Shown here: positions 53,890 through 64,000 of the stretch, one piece after another
Position numbering within the stretch: position 1 is the stretch's first letter
Layout: the number at the start of each line of letters is the position of its first letter
Origin: Gracilariopsis chorda
Taxonomy: Eukaryota > Rhodophyta > Florideophyceae > Gracilariales > Gracilariaceae
DNA length: 64,000 nt
Direction of reading: 5' to 3'
NCBI GenBank assembly: GCA_003194525.1
Contig: NBIV01000068.1
Span: 225,303-289,302 of the forward strand
The notes under the pieces: generated by a model
What the model saw: only the letters and a program-made list of their open reading frames with translations
Database searches by the model: none
What the model was told of the DNA's origin: nothing
Program-made: the position numbers and the translations under genes

Positions 53890-56260
53890 TCATTCGTATG
53901 ATTGAAACCAGTTTGATCTTGCAAAAAATTGGCTGCAAATAGTTTTCACCTCTTTGTATTCGTTAAAATTCTTTACCGGCAAGTATCCCGAGGACAGGCA
54001 TAAAATTGTAAATAACCAGTGTCTACGACGTTCATGAAATACGTCTTCTAGACGTGTGATTGAACACAGGCCTGACCTTATATTTGCATTCAATGCGCGA
54101 TGAACCGCGCCAAAACTTGAGCTTCCCTCTTTCTCGGTAACCAATACAATGGGGAAAGGCTAGGCATCGTTTCCTGGTTTAGTTATCTCTGTACGGGACA
54201 CCTTATTCATCCTTTTTGGGATGACGTCATTATCTCCATGTGGGAGACTTCTTGCCCGAAACTCCAAGGGTTCTGGATCCTTTATACCAAACGCATGCTT
54301 TATTGGAATGCCAGAAAGTCTCATGTCTTCCAAGGACAACGCGATAGCTTTCGAATGTAATAGTGACAAGGAAAGCTCCACTTGCACCCTCTTCAAAGAT
54401 GTTTGACCTTCTTCGCGATTAATGCCGACTCTAAGTCATCTTTATGTTGTCCAGCCATACTCAGTAGGTCTATCTATTCTTCTTGAATACTACTCTATTC
54501 ATATGATTCTCAAATCTGTGGAATTGTTTCTTCATCATCAATTTTGCAAATCGTAGTTGCAAGAGTCACAACAAGCTCTTTGTCGTCGTTACTTTCGGAA
54601 ATGGAAGCCGCTTGATACATCTCTGAGTATTGATTTGAAATCCTCATTGTCGGTTCTGGATTCTTGCACATCATTAATAAATCATCATACTCGAGATCTA
54701 ACACAGACTTCTTTTCTCCAGCAGTTACAGTCACCGTATTATTTCCTGTGTCGATGCAAGCTTGAATAATCTCCAAGGCTTGGTAACCGATAAACACGTC
54801 CACTGGTGAATCATCAGCCAATACAAAGTTTACTAGAGTCTCTGCTACACCAAAAAGCACAATGAATTCTTTTACAACGACTTGCAGTACATTCATCTCC
54901 CGTATGCGGTTTTTATCTTTCTCGTCGTTGCTCCAGGAAAGAATGTACGTCGTTCTATAAGTGAGTTTAGCAGACGTTTTGGAACTGCTTCTGAATATGG
55001 TAATGTGTTGAATTTGTTCCATAAATATTCAACGTCACCGCTTTAGATCTTCTGATACTTCCCAGCTTATGAGCTAAAGCAATCATTTTACTTCTGGCAT
55101 TTTTTACAAAGATTGTTTTGGTCTGCGGACTTGCCTCCATGGCATCTTCACGAAGCCGCAGGCCCAAACGTATTCCTCAAAATTATTTACCAACTCGATA
55201 AGGGCATTAGACCGCTCAACGCAGTCTGCAACTCCAACACTCTGGGCTTTCTGGGACATATCCCAGACCGTATTGTGGAGTCTGGGCTTGATTCTCTTCC
55301 GACGTGCCAGATATAGCCATTTGAGGACTTGGCGTGTTCCATCCCCTGAAGACTTTTTATATGAAATTGGCAAGCATCAGCGTTGGGTAGGGTCTTCATG
55401 ATTTGACATGAGGCCTTGCTTCTCCTTATAAACTGGCAGTAGGGGATGTCTCCGATGACTATTTGACCATTTGTGAACGAGGATGGAGTGTCTGTCAACG
55501 TTTTGAGTAGTAAATAACATGTTCTTCGGAGCTGGTGGTTTCTTGGAAACATGTCAAGAGTTTGTCGAAGTAGAGATGTTTCTTGTCGTGTTGACAGCAT
55601 AAAACCAAAATATCAACTCGACTTTTGGATGAGTTTTATATGATGATTGAGTAGCCCAGCTCTTCAGGAGATTGCGTAGAGTACCCCTAGATGGTTTAGA
55701 CACGCTAGAACAGATGCATGACGCAAATGCACTCATAATATGGTATGTACTATCTAACTTTTCACATTCATCTTGCTTTCCGGTGACTCCACCGTGTGCT
55801 CTGGACGTTGAAGCATCTTCGTAGCACGCAATTTCTTGTCTTTTCCCTTTTTCTTGCGATTATAGCCATGACTGAAAGTTTCTTGACAACGAACACAATC
55901 CCAAATTGAGCGCTTGGGGGACTTGTAGTAGCTTGAATATCGCAACAACACATACGGTTCACTTGCTCTACAAATGCATTTATGAGAACTTCAAACTTGG
56001 CCTCGCCTTTAAAGTTACCGTTTTTGAAAGCGTCGGTTGACGAAATGGGCGTACCAAATGGCCACCTTGCAACCCACAGCTACTCGCATGTACTTCTCTT
56101 CACTGAATACATCAGAGATTTTTTCAGTGATGACCTGTTTCAGAGTGGCATATTCACTAGCTTTTTCAGCCAAGTTTCCATCATATGCATAGGTTTCAGA
56201 GTAGAATTCGAACGCTATTCCAGTCAAGCATGGCGAGGGCCGTGTTGATTTTTCGGAATC
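53890..56260 (-). mobile_element. gypsy remnant: gag, protease and 5' reverse transcriptase
   Basis: Minus strand from right to left: gag-like sequence with FSEEKYMRVAVGCKVAIW (56.2-56.0 kb), a possible zinc knuckle WDCVRCQETFSHGYN (55.9 kb), the protease C-terminal part NFVLADDSPVDVFIGYQAL and ACIDTGNNTVTV (55022-54510), the linker IPIKHAFGIKDPEPLEFRAR (54396-54160) and the first half of reverse transcriptase, VTEKEGSSSFGAVHRALNA to LSSGYLPVKN (54144-53890). Sequence stops before the catalytic YxDD box and gives way to the Harbinger fragment, so the element is truncated. Confidence 0.72.
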
Positions 56261-57359
56261 ATTAGCATCTTTGGCTACATCATTGTCAAAGAAAAGAAGA
56301 CCTTACCTACATGTGAGTAGATTCTAACATTAAACACCATTGCTGAAAACATAACATCGTTCTGAAAAGCCGCTCTTCTTGAGTACTGTAAAAAGCAACT
56401 AAACAGCTCGCCCTCCCCCCTCGGATGTGGAATGCACTGGTATCGAACCGCCGGAGCTCTGTGGCACTCTTGCTCGAGCGCCAACTGAAGTAGGTGGTAA
56501 GAACTAGCGTACAACGCACGCCAGTAAAATCCGTGCACGTGGAACAGCTAGTGACAGCCATCATAAAAGTTTATTAGAGTTTTTTCATACTGTCCATCAA
56601 AGCAGAGTACTTGAAACATCATGTATGACAGCATTGTAGTGAGAAGGAGAAGGGAACTGATGGCTCCGGAATTTATGATGGTGCAGCGGAGTACCGTATC
56701 CGTGTGCTACTGGCGGTGTGATTTCCTGATGTTTACTTATAAAAACAGGAGAACGGACCAGTCATGTATGGCTTTGCTTATCAGCATGTTCAATGTTATG
56801 GCTTTTTGGTGGTACCAACACGCGTTCCCAACATGAACATTATTACTTCTAACATTTGGGTTTAAACTTTTAAAGACAGGGCACAAGAGAAGCACAAATA
56901 CGGGTGTGGTTGGTTTTATGAAAATATGGGGGATTATTTGGGTACAGGGTACAGAATTAAACGAGGTTTTTCCTTTTCGAAAGTTGTTGTGCATGTAATG
57001 GTATTGATGATTCTGCGATTTTGGCTGCCCGCTGTGTTTTACTTTAGTGCAAGAACAGACAGGGTTCCGACCATAACAAGAGAGGGTTTAGATTAAAAAA
57101 GGTGAAAAAGAACAGTTCTGGCAGACACAACAAATATTTTGAACCGCAACTATTGCAACAACATACTTAGCATCCGATTTAGATAAAGCGTCTGCGCTTT
57201 GCAGACGAGATGTCTAAGAGAGTGGTTCTCTGTTGAGCGTGAAGACGTAGCAGGTTAGGTACGTTTAATTGAGCTCATCCGTTGCACATTTGGCGCCACC
57301 ATATGCTGTGACGGAAAAAGTGAGAGTATCAGTTTGAATTTGTCCCGAATATAGTATGA
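56261..57359. other. non-coding stretch with a tRNA-like segment
   Basis: No gene is recognised. A degenerate tRNA-like segment on minus at 56435-56500 is listed separately. A G/T-rich plus-strand tract with short frames follows to 57.36 kb. Confidence 0.45.
56435..56500 (-). repeat. tRNA-like segment with A- and B-box, possible SINE head
   Basis: Minus strand reads TACTTCAGTTGGCGCTCGAGC (A-box and D-arm-like) and, about 50 bases further, GGTTCGATACC (B-box, one mismatch; + positions 56439-56449). Spacing equals that of a tRNA, but acceptor and T-stems do not pair, so it is a relic or a tRNA-derived SINE promoter rather than a tRNA. Confidence 0.35.
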
Positions 57360-58660
57360 CATGCTCCGTTATTGTTTTGAGGTATCTGCATACTCCCTTT
57401 ATTATTTTTCAGGGCCTTACTGTGTTGCACTACACGGCCATGCCAAAAGAGGAAATCACGAGGGAAATATGGTGGTCCGCATATTCGGCAATCCAGGGTA
57501 AGACAGCAAGCAACTGAGAGTAGATTTTCGATGTGGGAAGAGAGTAGCGTAACGTCTTCACTTGGTTGATGGAATCACGCTTTTGATATATTTTGACAGA
57601 GGCACAGATTGTATTCACACATCTTGGCCAGCGTGTGGTCATTGTTTATGTATTGGAGCTGGTGGACGTGGATGCAATCCCGCGTGAATTGTACGTTCCT
57701 ACTAGGGTAAGACTGCAATTTGCCGATCACCTATATACTGTACCTCTCTGATAATTTCTAGAAGATGTCAACGAGATTAGATTGGTAGGTGGACAAGACG
57801 AGATATTTATCGCTATTGATGCACAAAGTATTGTAACCTAATTTTAGTGCAGAGTGGAAGAAAGGCAGTGATCGTACTGAGACTGCAAGTTATTCTAGCG
57901 TTTGGAGGCATTTCACAGCGACTTCAAGATACTAGCAAAACAACCAAAATATAGCCCAAAAGTGTGCAAATATGGTGATCAATAGGAGTCGGGTGTGTGA
58001 AGGACCCATCAAAATGAGAGGTTGGTCTGGCGAATTTCCATTACTTGCCGCGCTTGATTTCGTGAAAGTACGCTGTTGTGACGTCTAATCGTTCTATTTG
58101 TAGGGTCGCTGCGGCTGGAAGTATGATTATGAAGTGGATGTTTTCTCTCTTTGCAAGGTAAGGGGACCTGTGATCAGTGTTGAAGTGTTGCTGCTTTTTC
58201 ATGGGGTCTCCACGTACCACGAGGCGCTCCTCAAATTCGAGTATTCCGTAGTCAAGGTGTCCATTGTACGAATACTTCATTGTCATTCGTAGTAATTTGG
58301 GTGGGAGCTTGTCTTCGGGGAGCACCCCGATACCTTCCAGCTCGTCTAGTTTGTTGTGCTCGCTACTATGAGAGATAGCCCACCAGTGGGAATCAGGGAA
58401 GGATTAGACTCGGTTACTTGAGAGCGGGGGTGTGTGTGTCTCTCTGTGTTTTGACTGGGATTCGGCGGGAGTGAAAACCTTGAAAGCTGAGCTGGTCGTG
58501 GTTACTGCGTCTTTGGACGGGACGTATAGTCTGAAGTCTACCTCTAGCATTCTTCCGTACTTGTTGGGTGTAGCGAGTTGGACAACTATGTTTGTGGTGT
58601 TAATTCTTAATATATATCGTGGCACGGCTCCCAGAGCGTGCAGTTTGCCAATGTTGGTCT
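57360..58660 (-). mobile_element. Ty1/copia reverse transcriptase remnant
   Basis: Minus-strand frame 58325-58041 contains FEERLVVRGDPMKKQQHFN, SPYLAKRENIHFII and ERLDVTTAYFHE, which match the copia motifs ARLVARGxxQ, SPVAxxxSxR and LDVxxAFLxG. Upstream (58625-58326) is a connector with SSEHNKLDELEGIGVLPED. Downstream (to about 57.36 kb) RDFLFWHG and QHSKALKNNKG resemble the end of the copia polymerase. Stops are numerous. The YxDD box was not recovered. Confidence 0.7.
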
Positions 58661-59769
58661 AGTCTGCCATGAGCAGTATTCTGTCATGTTGGCCGAGGAA
58701 AGATAAGTGCGGTGCTGATGTTGGTTTGTGTCGGTCGCAGAATTGATAGAATGTTCCAGCAATGTTATAACACACGTGTACAGTGCTCCAGCAGTGTCTG
58801 GAGCATTCTAAGCTTCGCTGGCTCAGCATTTCCACTGTATTTTGGTGATGCAGGCGCCAGTTGCTAAATTACTATTGGTTAGTGTGCAGCTCCAGAGGCT
58901 CCTGAAGGCTAATGGTGTAACCTACAGGCACATATGAGTAAGTAGAATGTATTAATGCGTTTCTGTGTAGTTTTGCATGCTTTTTGACTCTATAAAAAAG
59001 CGAGCTAAGTCTCGAAAGATGGTTTGGACGCATCTCAAAAACCACATCTCAAATTTCTCACCATCACACATGTCTCATCTTTTACTATCAACCATCAACT
59101 CTCAATCGCAATTAGTGCGGCGCTTGCCGCTTGGTAAATACTTGGGTTGGGGCATTACCGTCACTGAGACCAGTTCAAGCCTTTTTAGCGTGGACGGGAG
59201 ACGGGTCTTGTGTACCACAGGCGCTTCTGTCGTCTGTGAGCCCCCACCGGAGCTTTGCTCTGGTAACGGTGACGGTCGAAAGACCTGAAGGTTTCCAGAC
59301 GAAGGTGCTTGACGGGAAGCTGTCCACAGGTGACATGCCGTGCAACCTCTCCTGCAAAGGGCCAGACTGGGTATAGATTGAAAGCATATCCCGTTTTTAG
59401 TAGCTCTCCTTTGGAAGCCCTCTAAGAATTTTACGCACCTGCTTCTGGTTCGTGCAGAAGTGGGTAGGCTGCAGAAATCACCTCAAATCCGGAGTGTCTT
59501 ACGGGAAGCCAGGAGTCTGACTTCTAGTGACCTTTGAGATAATTATTGGGTTGTGTGCCATTTGAAGAAGTATCCAGAAGTTTTATTTGGATTGAGCCTC
59601 TTGATGTTCTTTTTTACTTGTTTTTATCGTTGCAGGGTTTGTCCTTTATGTTCACTGCATTGGTTTTTCATTTGATCTTTTGTTTGTGTCATTTCATTTT
59701 ACTGGGGCTTCGAGCTACGAGGAACACCCTTTTTAGGCTAATTTGTCATTAAATATGCCCTGCTGCGTC
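58661..59769. other. non-coding stretch, probably holding a gypsy 3' LTR
   Basis: No gene. A TATA-like CTATAAAAAAG occurs at 58989. Position just downstream of the minus-strand gypsy integrase end suggests an LTR, but the partner LTR lies beyond the right edge and cannot be compared. Confidence 0.35.
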
Positions 59770-60103
59770 ACTGTTTTGTGATGGAGCACACAAATACAGG
59801 CCAGTTCACAATCGGGTTTAGCGCCTTTCCGCGCACTACCAGCACCTGGTCTCCAACACGGAACCTGTCTCCCTATTTTTCCCTACCCTCCCTGTGAAAA
59901 AATCATCTGAGCACGGGATCAAGTGCTGCCAGCATCTCTGCCCGACAAAGCAATGGGTTTGACACACGGAGCATAGTGACTGAATCGGCGTGGTGCATGC
60001 GTGGCATTGTCCCATAAAGTAGCTCGAAGGGCAAATGTCCTTCTCTCAGGGTGCGGCGTCGATACCCATAGAGAACCGTTGGTATTACCTCCTCCCACTG
60101 CAC

Positions 60104-60712
60104 TTATTCTCTGGCGACTATGTTTGAGTGCTTTATGGTTCCAACCACCCTCTCAGCCCGTCCGTTCGACATTAAAAGATACGCCATACTCGTCCTCACT
60201 TCGATCCATCTACCCTTCCCGACCAGCTGTACTGCACTTCCCATTGAGAAGATAGCGCTCTCAGAGATGATCACTCTAGGAAATCCGAACGGATCTATGA
60301 TCTGGGTCCTAATGAATTCAAGAACCACCGTGGCTGTAGAGCTCGTTATAGCCCAAGCTATCGGCCATCCTGTCAAATGCCCCACCCCAACCAGCATACA
60401 TCTGTTTCTTCTCTTGGTAATTGGAGAGGGCCCGGCATATTCGAGCGAAAAAATATCAAACTTCCCAGTTAGAGAACCGTTCTCCCCAGATTATTAGAAA
60501 AGCAGAAGCTTCATACACTGGCACTTTTTGCAACTCATGACTTGTTTCGAGATCTCTGCAATGATACTAGGCCACCAAAACCCGTCTGTGACAAACATCT
60601 TGGTGACTGCAAAGCCGTAAGGGCCCATACCCTCATGAAACATCCTTAACAGTGGCTTGAACTCTGCAACAGAAGGCACAGCGCTCAAAAATTCGCGGGC
60701 TTTTCGGAACAT
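60104..60712 (-). pseudogene. integrase of the right-edge gypsy element
   Basis: The zinc-binding domain (60712-60494) and the catalytic core (60397-60104) lie in different frames. The second catalytic motif reads IISESA where IISDNA is usual, and the Glu region is RAERVVGTIK. 60103-59903 follows with EEVIPTVLYGYRRR and the tail at 59.85 kb. Confidence 0.8.
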
Positions 60713-60863
60713 CTGAATTCAGATACATAGACATTCTTTGAATTCCATTTCACTGTGGCCTTTAGCTTGACGTTCGGCTGCTCTACCGCCATAACGCTCA
60801 TGTAATGAGCGATATTAGCGTAGTAATGCTCTCATCCTGAGCAAGGTTCTACCTCCCCTACGT

Positions 60864-61345
60864 TCAGAACGTCTTCCTGCACTCAATACGGTTCCTTTCT
60901 ACGTATTCCAAGAGGTAGTCGACAGCGGCGTTTGCAGCTCCAAGTTGGTACAATATATCGAAATCGTGCTTGGCAAACAAGTCCAGCCAATGAGCTAGTC
61001 GACCATGCACGTCTTTCTTCTTGAAAACACCACTCCGTGCTTGTTGATCGGTCACCACCTGAAACGGATTCGCCCAAAGCAAACAAATTCGGAACTGTTT
61101 CAACATATAAAATAGCGCCATACCTTCTTTTAGCACAAACAGTATCTCCTTTCAGTGTCGCTCATTATCCGGCTCGCAAACTGGACAGAATAGAATATTC
61201 CGTTTTCCTTCGTTTGACAAAGAGCAGCACCTTCGTCAACCGAAGAAGCATTCATCTCTACTCGAAATTTAGATTGAAAATCTGGGTATCTCAAACCTTG
61301 AGAGCTAGTTTCTTTCTCTTTCAAGGTGTGCAACACGAAGTGCAT
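60864..61345 (-). pseudogene. RNase H of the right-edge gypsy element
   Basis: 61345-61130 contains FRVEMNASSVDEGAALCQ (DAS to NAS change in the catalytic start) and FASRIMSDTERRY; 61136-60864 continues with FQVVTDQQARSGVF, GRLAHWLDLFAKHDFDILYQLGAANAAVDYLLEY. The two halves are joined by a frameshift at about 61.13 kb. Confidence 0.8.
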
Positions 61346-61499
61346 ACCATCTGTAAATTTGAACTTCCTAGGTTTTGATATTTTAGTGTGTAGCGCTCCA
61401 GTTATCCATGAAAAGTTGCGAATGAAACGTCTGCATTACCCATCAAGAGCGAGAAAACTTCTGAGTTCGGTTGTTTTTTCAGGCTCTGGGGCCATGATG

Positions 61500-62223
61500 A
61501 TAGACTCTATCTTAATTTAATCCACGGAGACCCCTTCTTTGATGACAAGGCTACCTAACAAGCAATCTTGGGCTGAGCAACGCTGCACTTTGGAATGTTC
61601 AGCGTCAGGCCGTGAACGGCGATTATCTGCAAAACGTTCGGGATGTGATGCACGTGATCTTTCAGCGTATATGAAAAGATGAAAACATCATCAATGTAGA
61701 CTGTGACGTACTCACTGTCTGATAAAATCGTTTCTATCATTCTCTGAAATATCGCTGGAGTGTTTGGAAGTCCGAAAAGCATGACTCTAGACTGGAACGC
61801 CCTCTGTCGACAAACGAACATATTCATTATCCGTGCACTGGAGCGCCATCCAAATCTGACAATATCCCAAAACAGATCCAAGATGGTAAAACATAAATTC
61901 GCTCTAATTTCATGAAAGATTGGCTCCATATATAGAAGTGGCCATATGTATGCCTTTATCTTTTTGTTCAGCGAGCGGTAATCAACACATAAACACGGTT
62001 TGCCATCCTTCTTTGTAGCAATAACCACCTAGAACAACCATACTGAACAAGCACGCATGATAATAACAGCAGCTAGCATTATTTGGACCTCCTCATTGAC
62101 CACTTTGTCATGCTTTGGCAGAGGGCGAAGCACCGGTAAATATATTGGGGTTCCTTCTGATAACGTAAATTCGTGTAGTACTGGGAAATCTGGGGTGCGA
62201 AAATCTTCCAGGAACCATGCCAT
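61500..62223 (-). pseudogene. reverse transcriptase of the right-edge gypsy element
   Basis: 62223-62029 carries the PLPKHDK finger region; after a TAG at 62029 the same frame continues (62028-61555) with VIATKKDGKPCLCVDYRSLN, LFGLPNTPAIFQRMIE and an intact VTVYIDDVFIFS box. It ends CSVAQPKIAC followed by a stop, then LRSFLAL-like connection sequence. Motifs are well kept, so this copy is younger than most others here, but still broken. Confidence 0.85.
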
Positions 62224-64000
62224 GATATCTAAGCTCGAAAGAGTACTGATAATCTCAGTTCTGCAGGGCTTGTGTTAAGCGAGCCAGTGTTTCCATGACA
62301 CGGGGATTATACTTTGGTTGTGCACCAGGCACTTAATCAACTTCACCCGGTTCCTACACCGAACGCTAAGGGATTTGGTCTTCAGTCCCCTCGGCTTCAG
62401 GCTCGGTGTAGACAAGCTTTTCCTCCTCGTCATCATTGGCAATGTCATCAACTACTACCGGACTTTGGCCCTGAGGGGACGAAGTATTTGGTCCCCTTTC
62501 CCACACCACCCTCTCTAGGTGACGTTTCTAGAGACATTGGTGTGAAATCACCTTGTTCACTCGCACCATGGGTGGGAACTGGTTTCTCTACACCATCAGT
62601 TGTAAGCAGAAATCTTCCTCCAATTGGCTCGTTCGGGTCTACTGGTTGAGGGTCACCTGAGTGAAGCGCTGGAAAACGCCTGGTCACTGAGATCTTCAAG
62701 GCCTCGCTAGACTTGCTCGGAACGGATTGTTGTAGCGAGATCGTATACGCTGTGATCTGATTGCGCAGGGTCGAGATTTGGGGGAATCCAGCAACCACAT
62801 TCACTGGAACAATCCTCATTTTCACCCTGTTCATCGTCTAACGTCTGGCCATGCTCATCCCCAGAACCATAAGATTGTTCAGGACAGCCACCCACGTGGT
62901 TCGAAATTGGTCACGGAAATAGTAAAACAATCGCCCTCTACCCTCTCAAACCTCAGAAATGCGGGTGCTTCACTTCCACCGGCGGGGCTACGGCGGATGC
63001 TTCTGATGATCTCTGTAGGTACAAGCCTTCTCTCCCTTTGCCCTCGCTTCGGCTTCTTCTTGGGTTTGTGCGTCCATATCGACTGTCAAAACGTTATCTG
63101 ACTCTTCATTGCTCGCGTCCGAATACTCGCAGTTAATATACTTATTCTCTTCGTATGCGTCAAAAAATGGGCATGTGATTTGACCTTCTTCAGTGGAAGA
63201 AGCAATCTGCGCCTACTCGTCAATTTCAGAGTCGCAGGTGGCTCCCTCTGCCTATAGGGCATAGTCCTCGTTGTCCGTGTTGGACGACGGAGTGTACTTC
63301 TGAAGGCCAGCACGTTCCTAATCTATTCTTAAAGTAATTGATATCCAATCAAACGCTTATGTCAGTTCATGCGCGCGGACATCTAGTGGACCTTGCATGG
63401 TCTCTACAGGATGCCATCTGATGACAACTTGAAATGGGTCCCTTCAACGACCAAGGAGTCTAAAGGGACTTCGGCAGATCCGAGCTTGACAGGCACTGCT
63501 TACATCATGCTTATCACATTCGAGGAAACCGAATTGGCCATAGTATTCTCCTTTGGAGTAGGAGGGGGCTTTAAAGAAAGAAGGTCACACAATGTCGATG
63601 ACATCAAGTTAGGGACTGCCTCTGAGTCGAAGAAAGCCCGGGGAACATGGCCATAGATATCGATCGGTACCATCTTTAGTCGATTGGCTATGTGCAACAT
63701 TTTGCGCCATGCTGATGTCCCAACTGGTCTTCCCCTACAAAACAAGTGGTATGTCTTTCTTGGCTCCATCCGCATCTCTGCGAATCTGTAGTGCAACGCC
63801 CTCAGGGAGGGATTCTTGGTACTTGATCGTTTTCCCGATATTATCGGTTGTGTAGTGTGTATATGAACTATGCCCCACAATGGTGGATATGGACACGTGG
63901 GACACGGTTTTGGGTCGATTGGCGGTTGGCCACAGTATTGGATGTTGCCACGAAATGTGGAGTATTTTAGTTAATATTATTTATTATTTTCACACCCATT

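Larger units (their letters stand above)
59770..64000 (-). mobile_element. Ty3/gypsy element cut by the right window edge
   Basis: Minus strand from right to left: protease (63880-63500, with FFDSEAVPNLMSSTLCDLL, active-site DSG changed to DSE), linker (about 63.3-62.3 kb), reverse transcriptase (62223-61500), RNase H (61345-60864), zinc-binding region HEGMG..CKKCQC (60712-60494), integrase core (60397-60104, GHLTGWPIAWAIT, FGFPRVIISESA, MSNGRAERVVGTIK) and integrase tail to about 59.77 kb (FRVGDQVLVVRGKAL). Gag and the 5' LTR must lie beyond 64,000. The core type with NGRAERxVGTIK differs from that of the chromoviruses in this window. Confidence 0.83.

Overview
The window is eukaryotic nuclear DNA. 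Evidence is a spliceosomal intron (GT..AG with a CTAAC branch-like site) and genes for adaptor complex AP-3, signal peptidase subunit 1, mitoribosomal protein S29, a DHHC palmitoyltransferase and TFIIIC. The genes are compact and nearly intron-free. That would fit a red alga, another intron-poor protist or a lower fungus; the sequence alone does not decide between them.

Positions 1-12,462 are a gene-dense housekeeping block of six genes. In order they are a PFA-DSP (Siw14-type) phosphatase cut by the window edge, SPC1/SPCS1 with one 66-bp intron, AP-3 mu (minus), mitoribosomal S29/DAP3, a DHHC palmitoyltransferase (minus) and a 1,884-residue TFIIIC B-block subunit. Two pairs are divergent with 0.42-0.44 kb shared 5' regions (AP-3 mu/DAP3 and DHHC/TFIIIC). 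DAP3 and DHHC meet tail to tail with 57 bp between them.

From about 12.7 kb to the right edge no host gene is recognisable and the sequence is transposon debris. The clearest structure is a nested one at 12.7-23.3 kb. A CENP-B/pogo/Jerky-type DDE transposase gene is split at two exact points. One insertion is a Ty3/gypsy chromovirus (12,960-18,701; two 363-bp LTRs, 5-bp target duplication ACTAT, primer binding site). The other is a piggyBac element (18,941-22,253; TTAA on both sides, about 45-bp terminal inverted repeats). The gypsy element carries a further block of about 0.9 kb that separates its integrase from its chromodomain.

Further right lie a Tc1/mariner remnant (24.1-25.2 kb), a second pogo/Tigger remnant (27.1-27.9 kb), gypsy remnants (32.4-35.0 plus strand; 41.5-42.8, 53.9-56.3 and 59.8-64.0 minus strand), a large inverted-repeat element (38.06-39.39 kb), a Helitron (44.95-49.55 kb, minus), a 68-bp minisatellite (49.7-50.2 kb), a PIF/Harbinger remnant (53.3-53.9 kb) and a copia remnant (57.4-58.7 kb). 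An uncharacterised 470-bp hairpin-rich repeat occurs once at 28.5 kb and as a tandem pair at 50.8-51.8 kb. Nearly all transposon genes carry stops or frameshifts, so this looks like an old accumulation zone (island, pericentromere or subtelomere) abutting a gene-dense segment.

All protein assignments come from motif recognition by eye; no database search was run. The most interesting points are the nested insertions, the piggyBac transposase with Glu in place of the second catalytic Asp, the precise loss of the gypsy integrase core, a TFIIIC B-box just upstream of the TFIIIC gene, and the 470-bp structured repeat.
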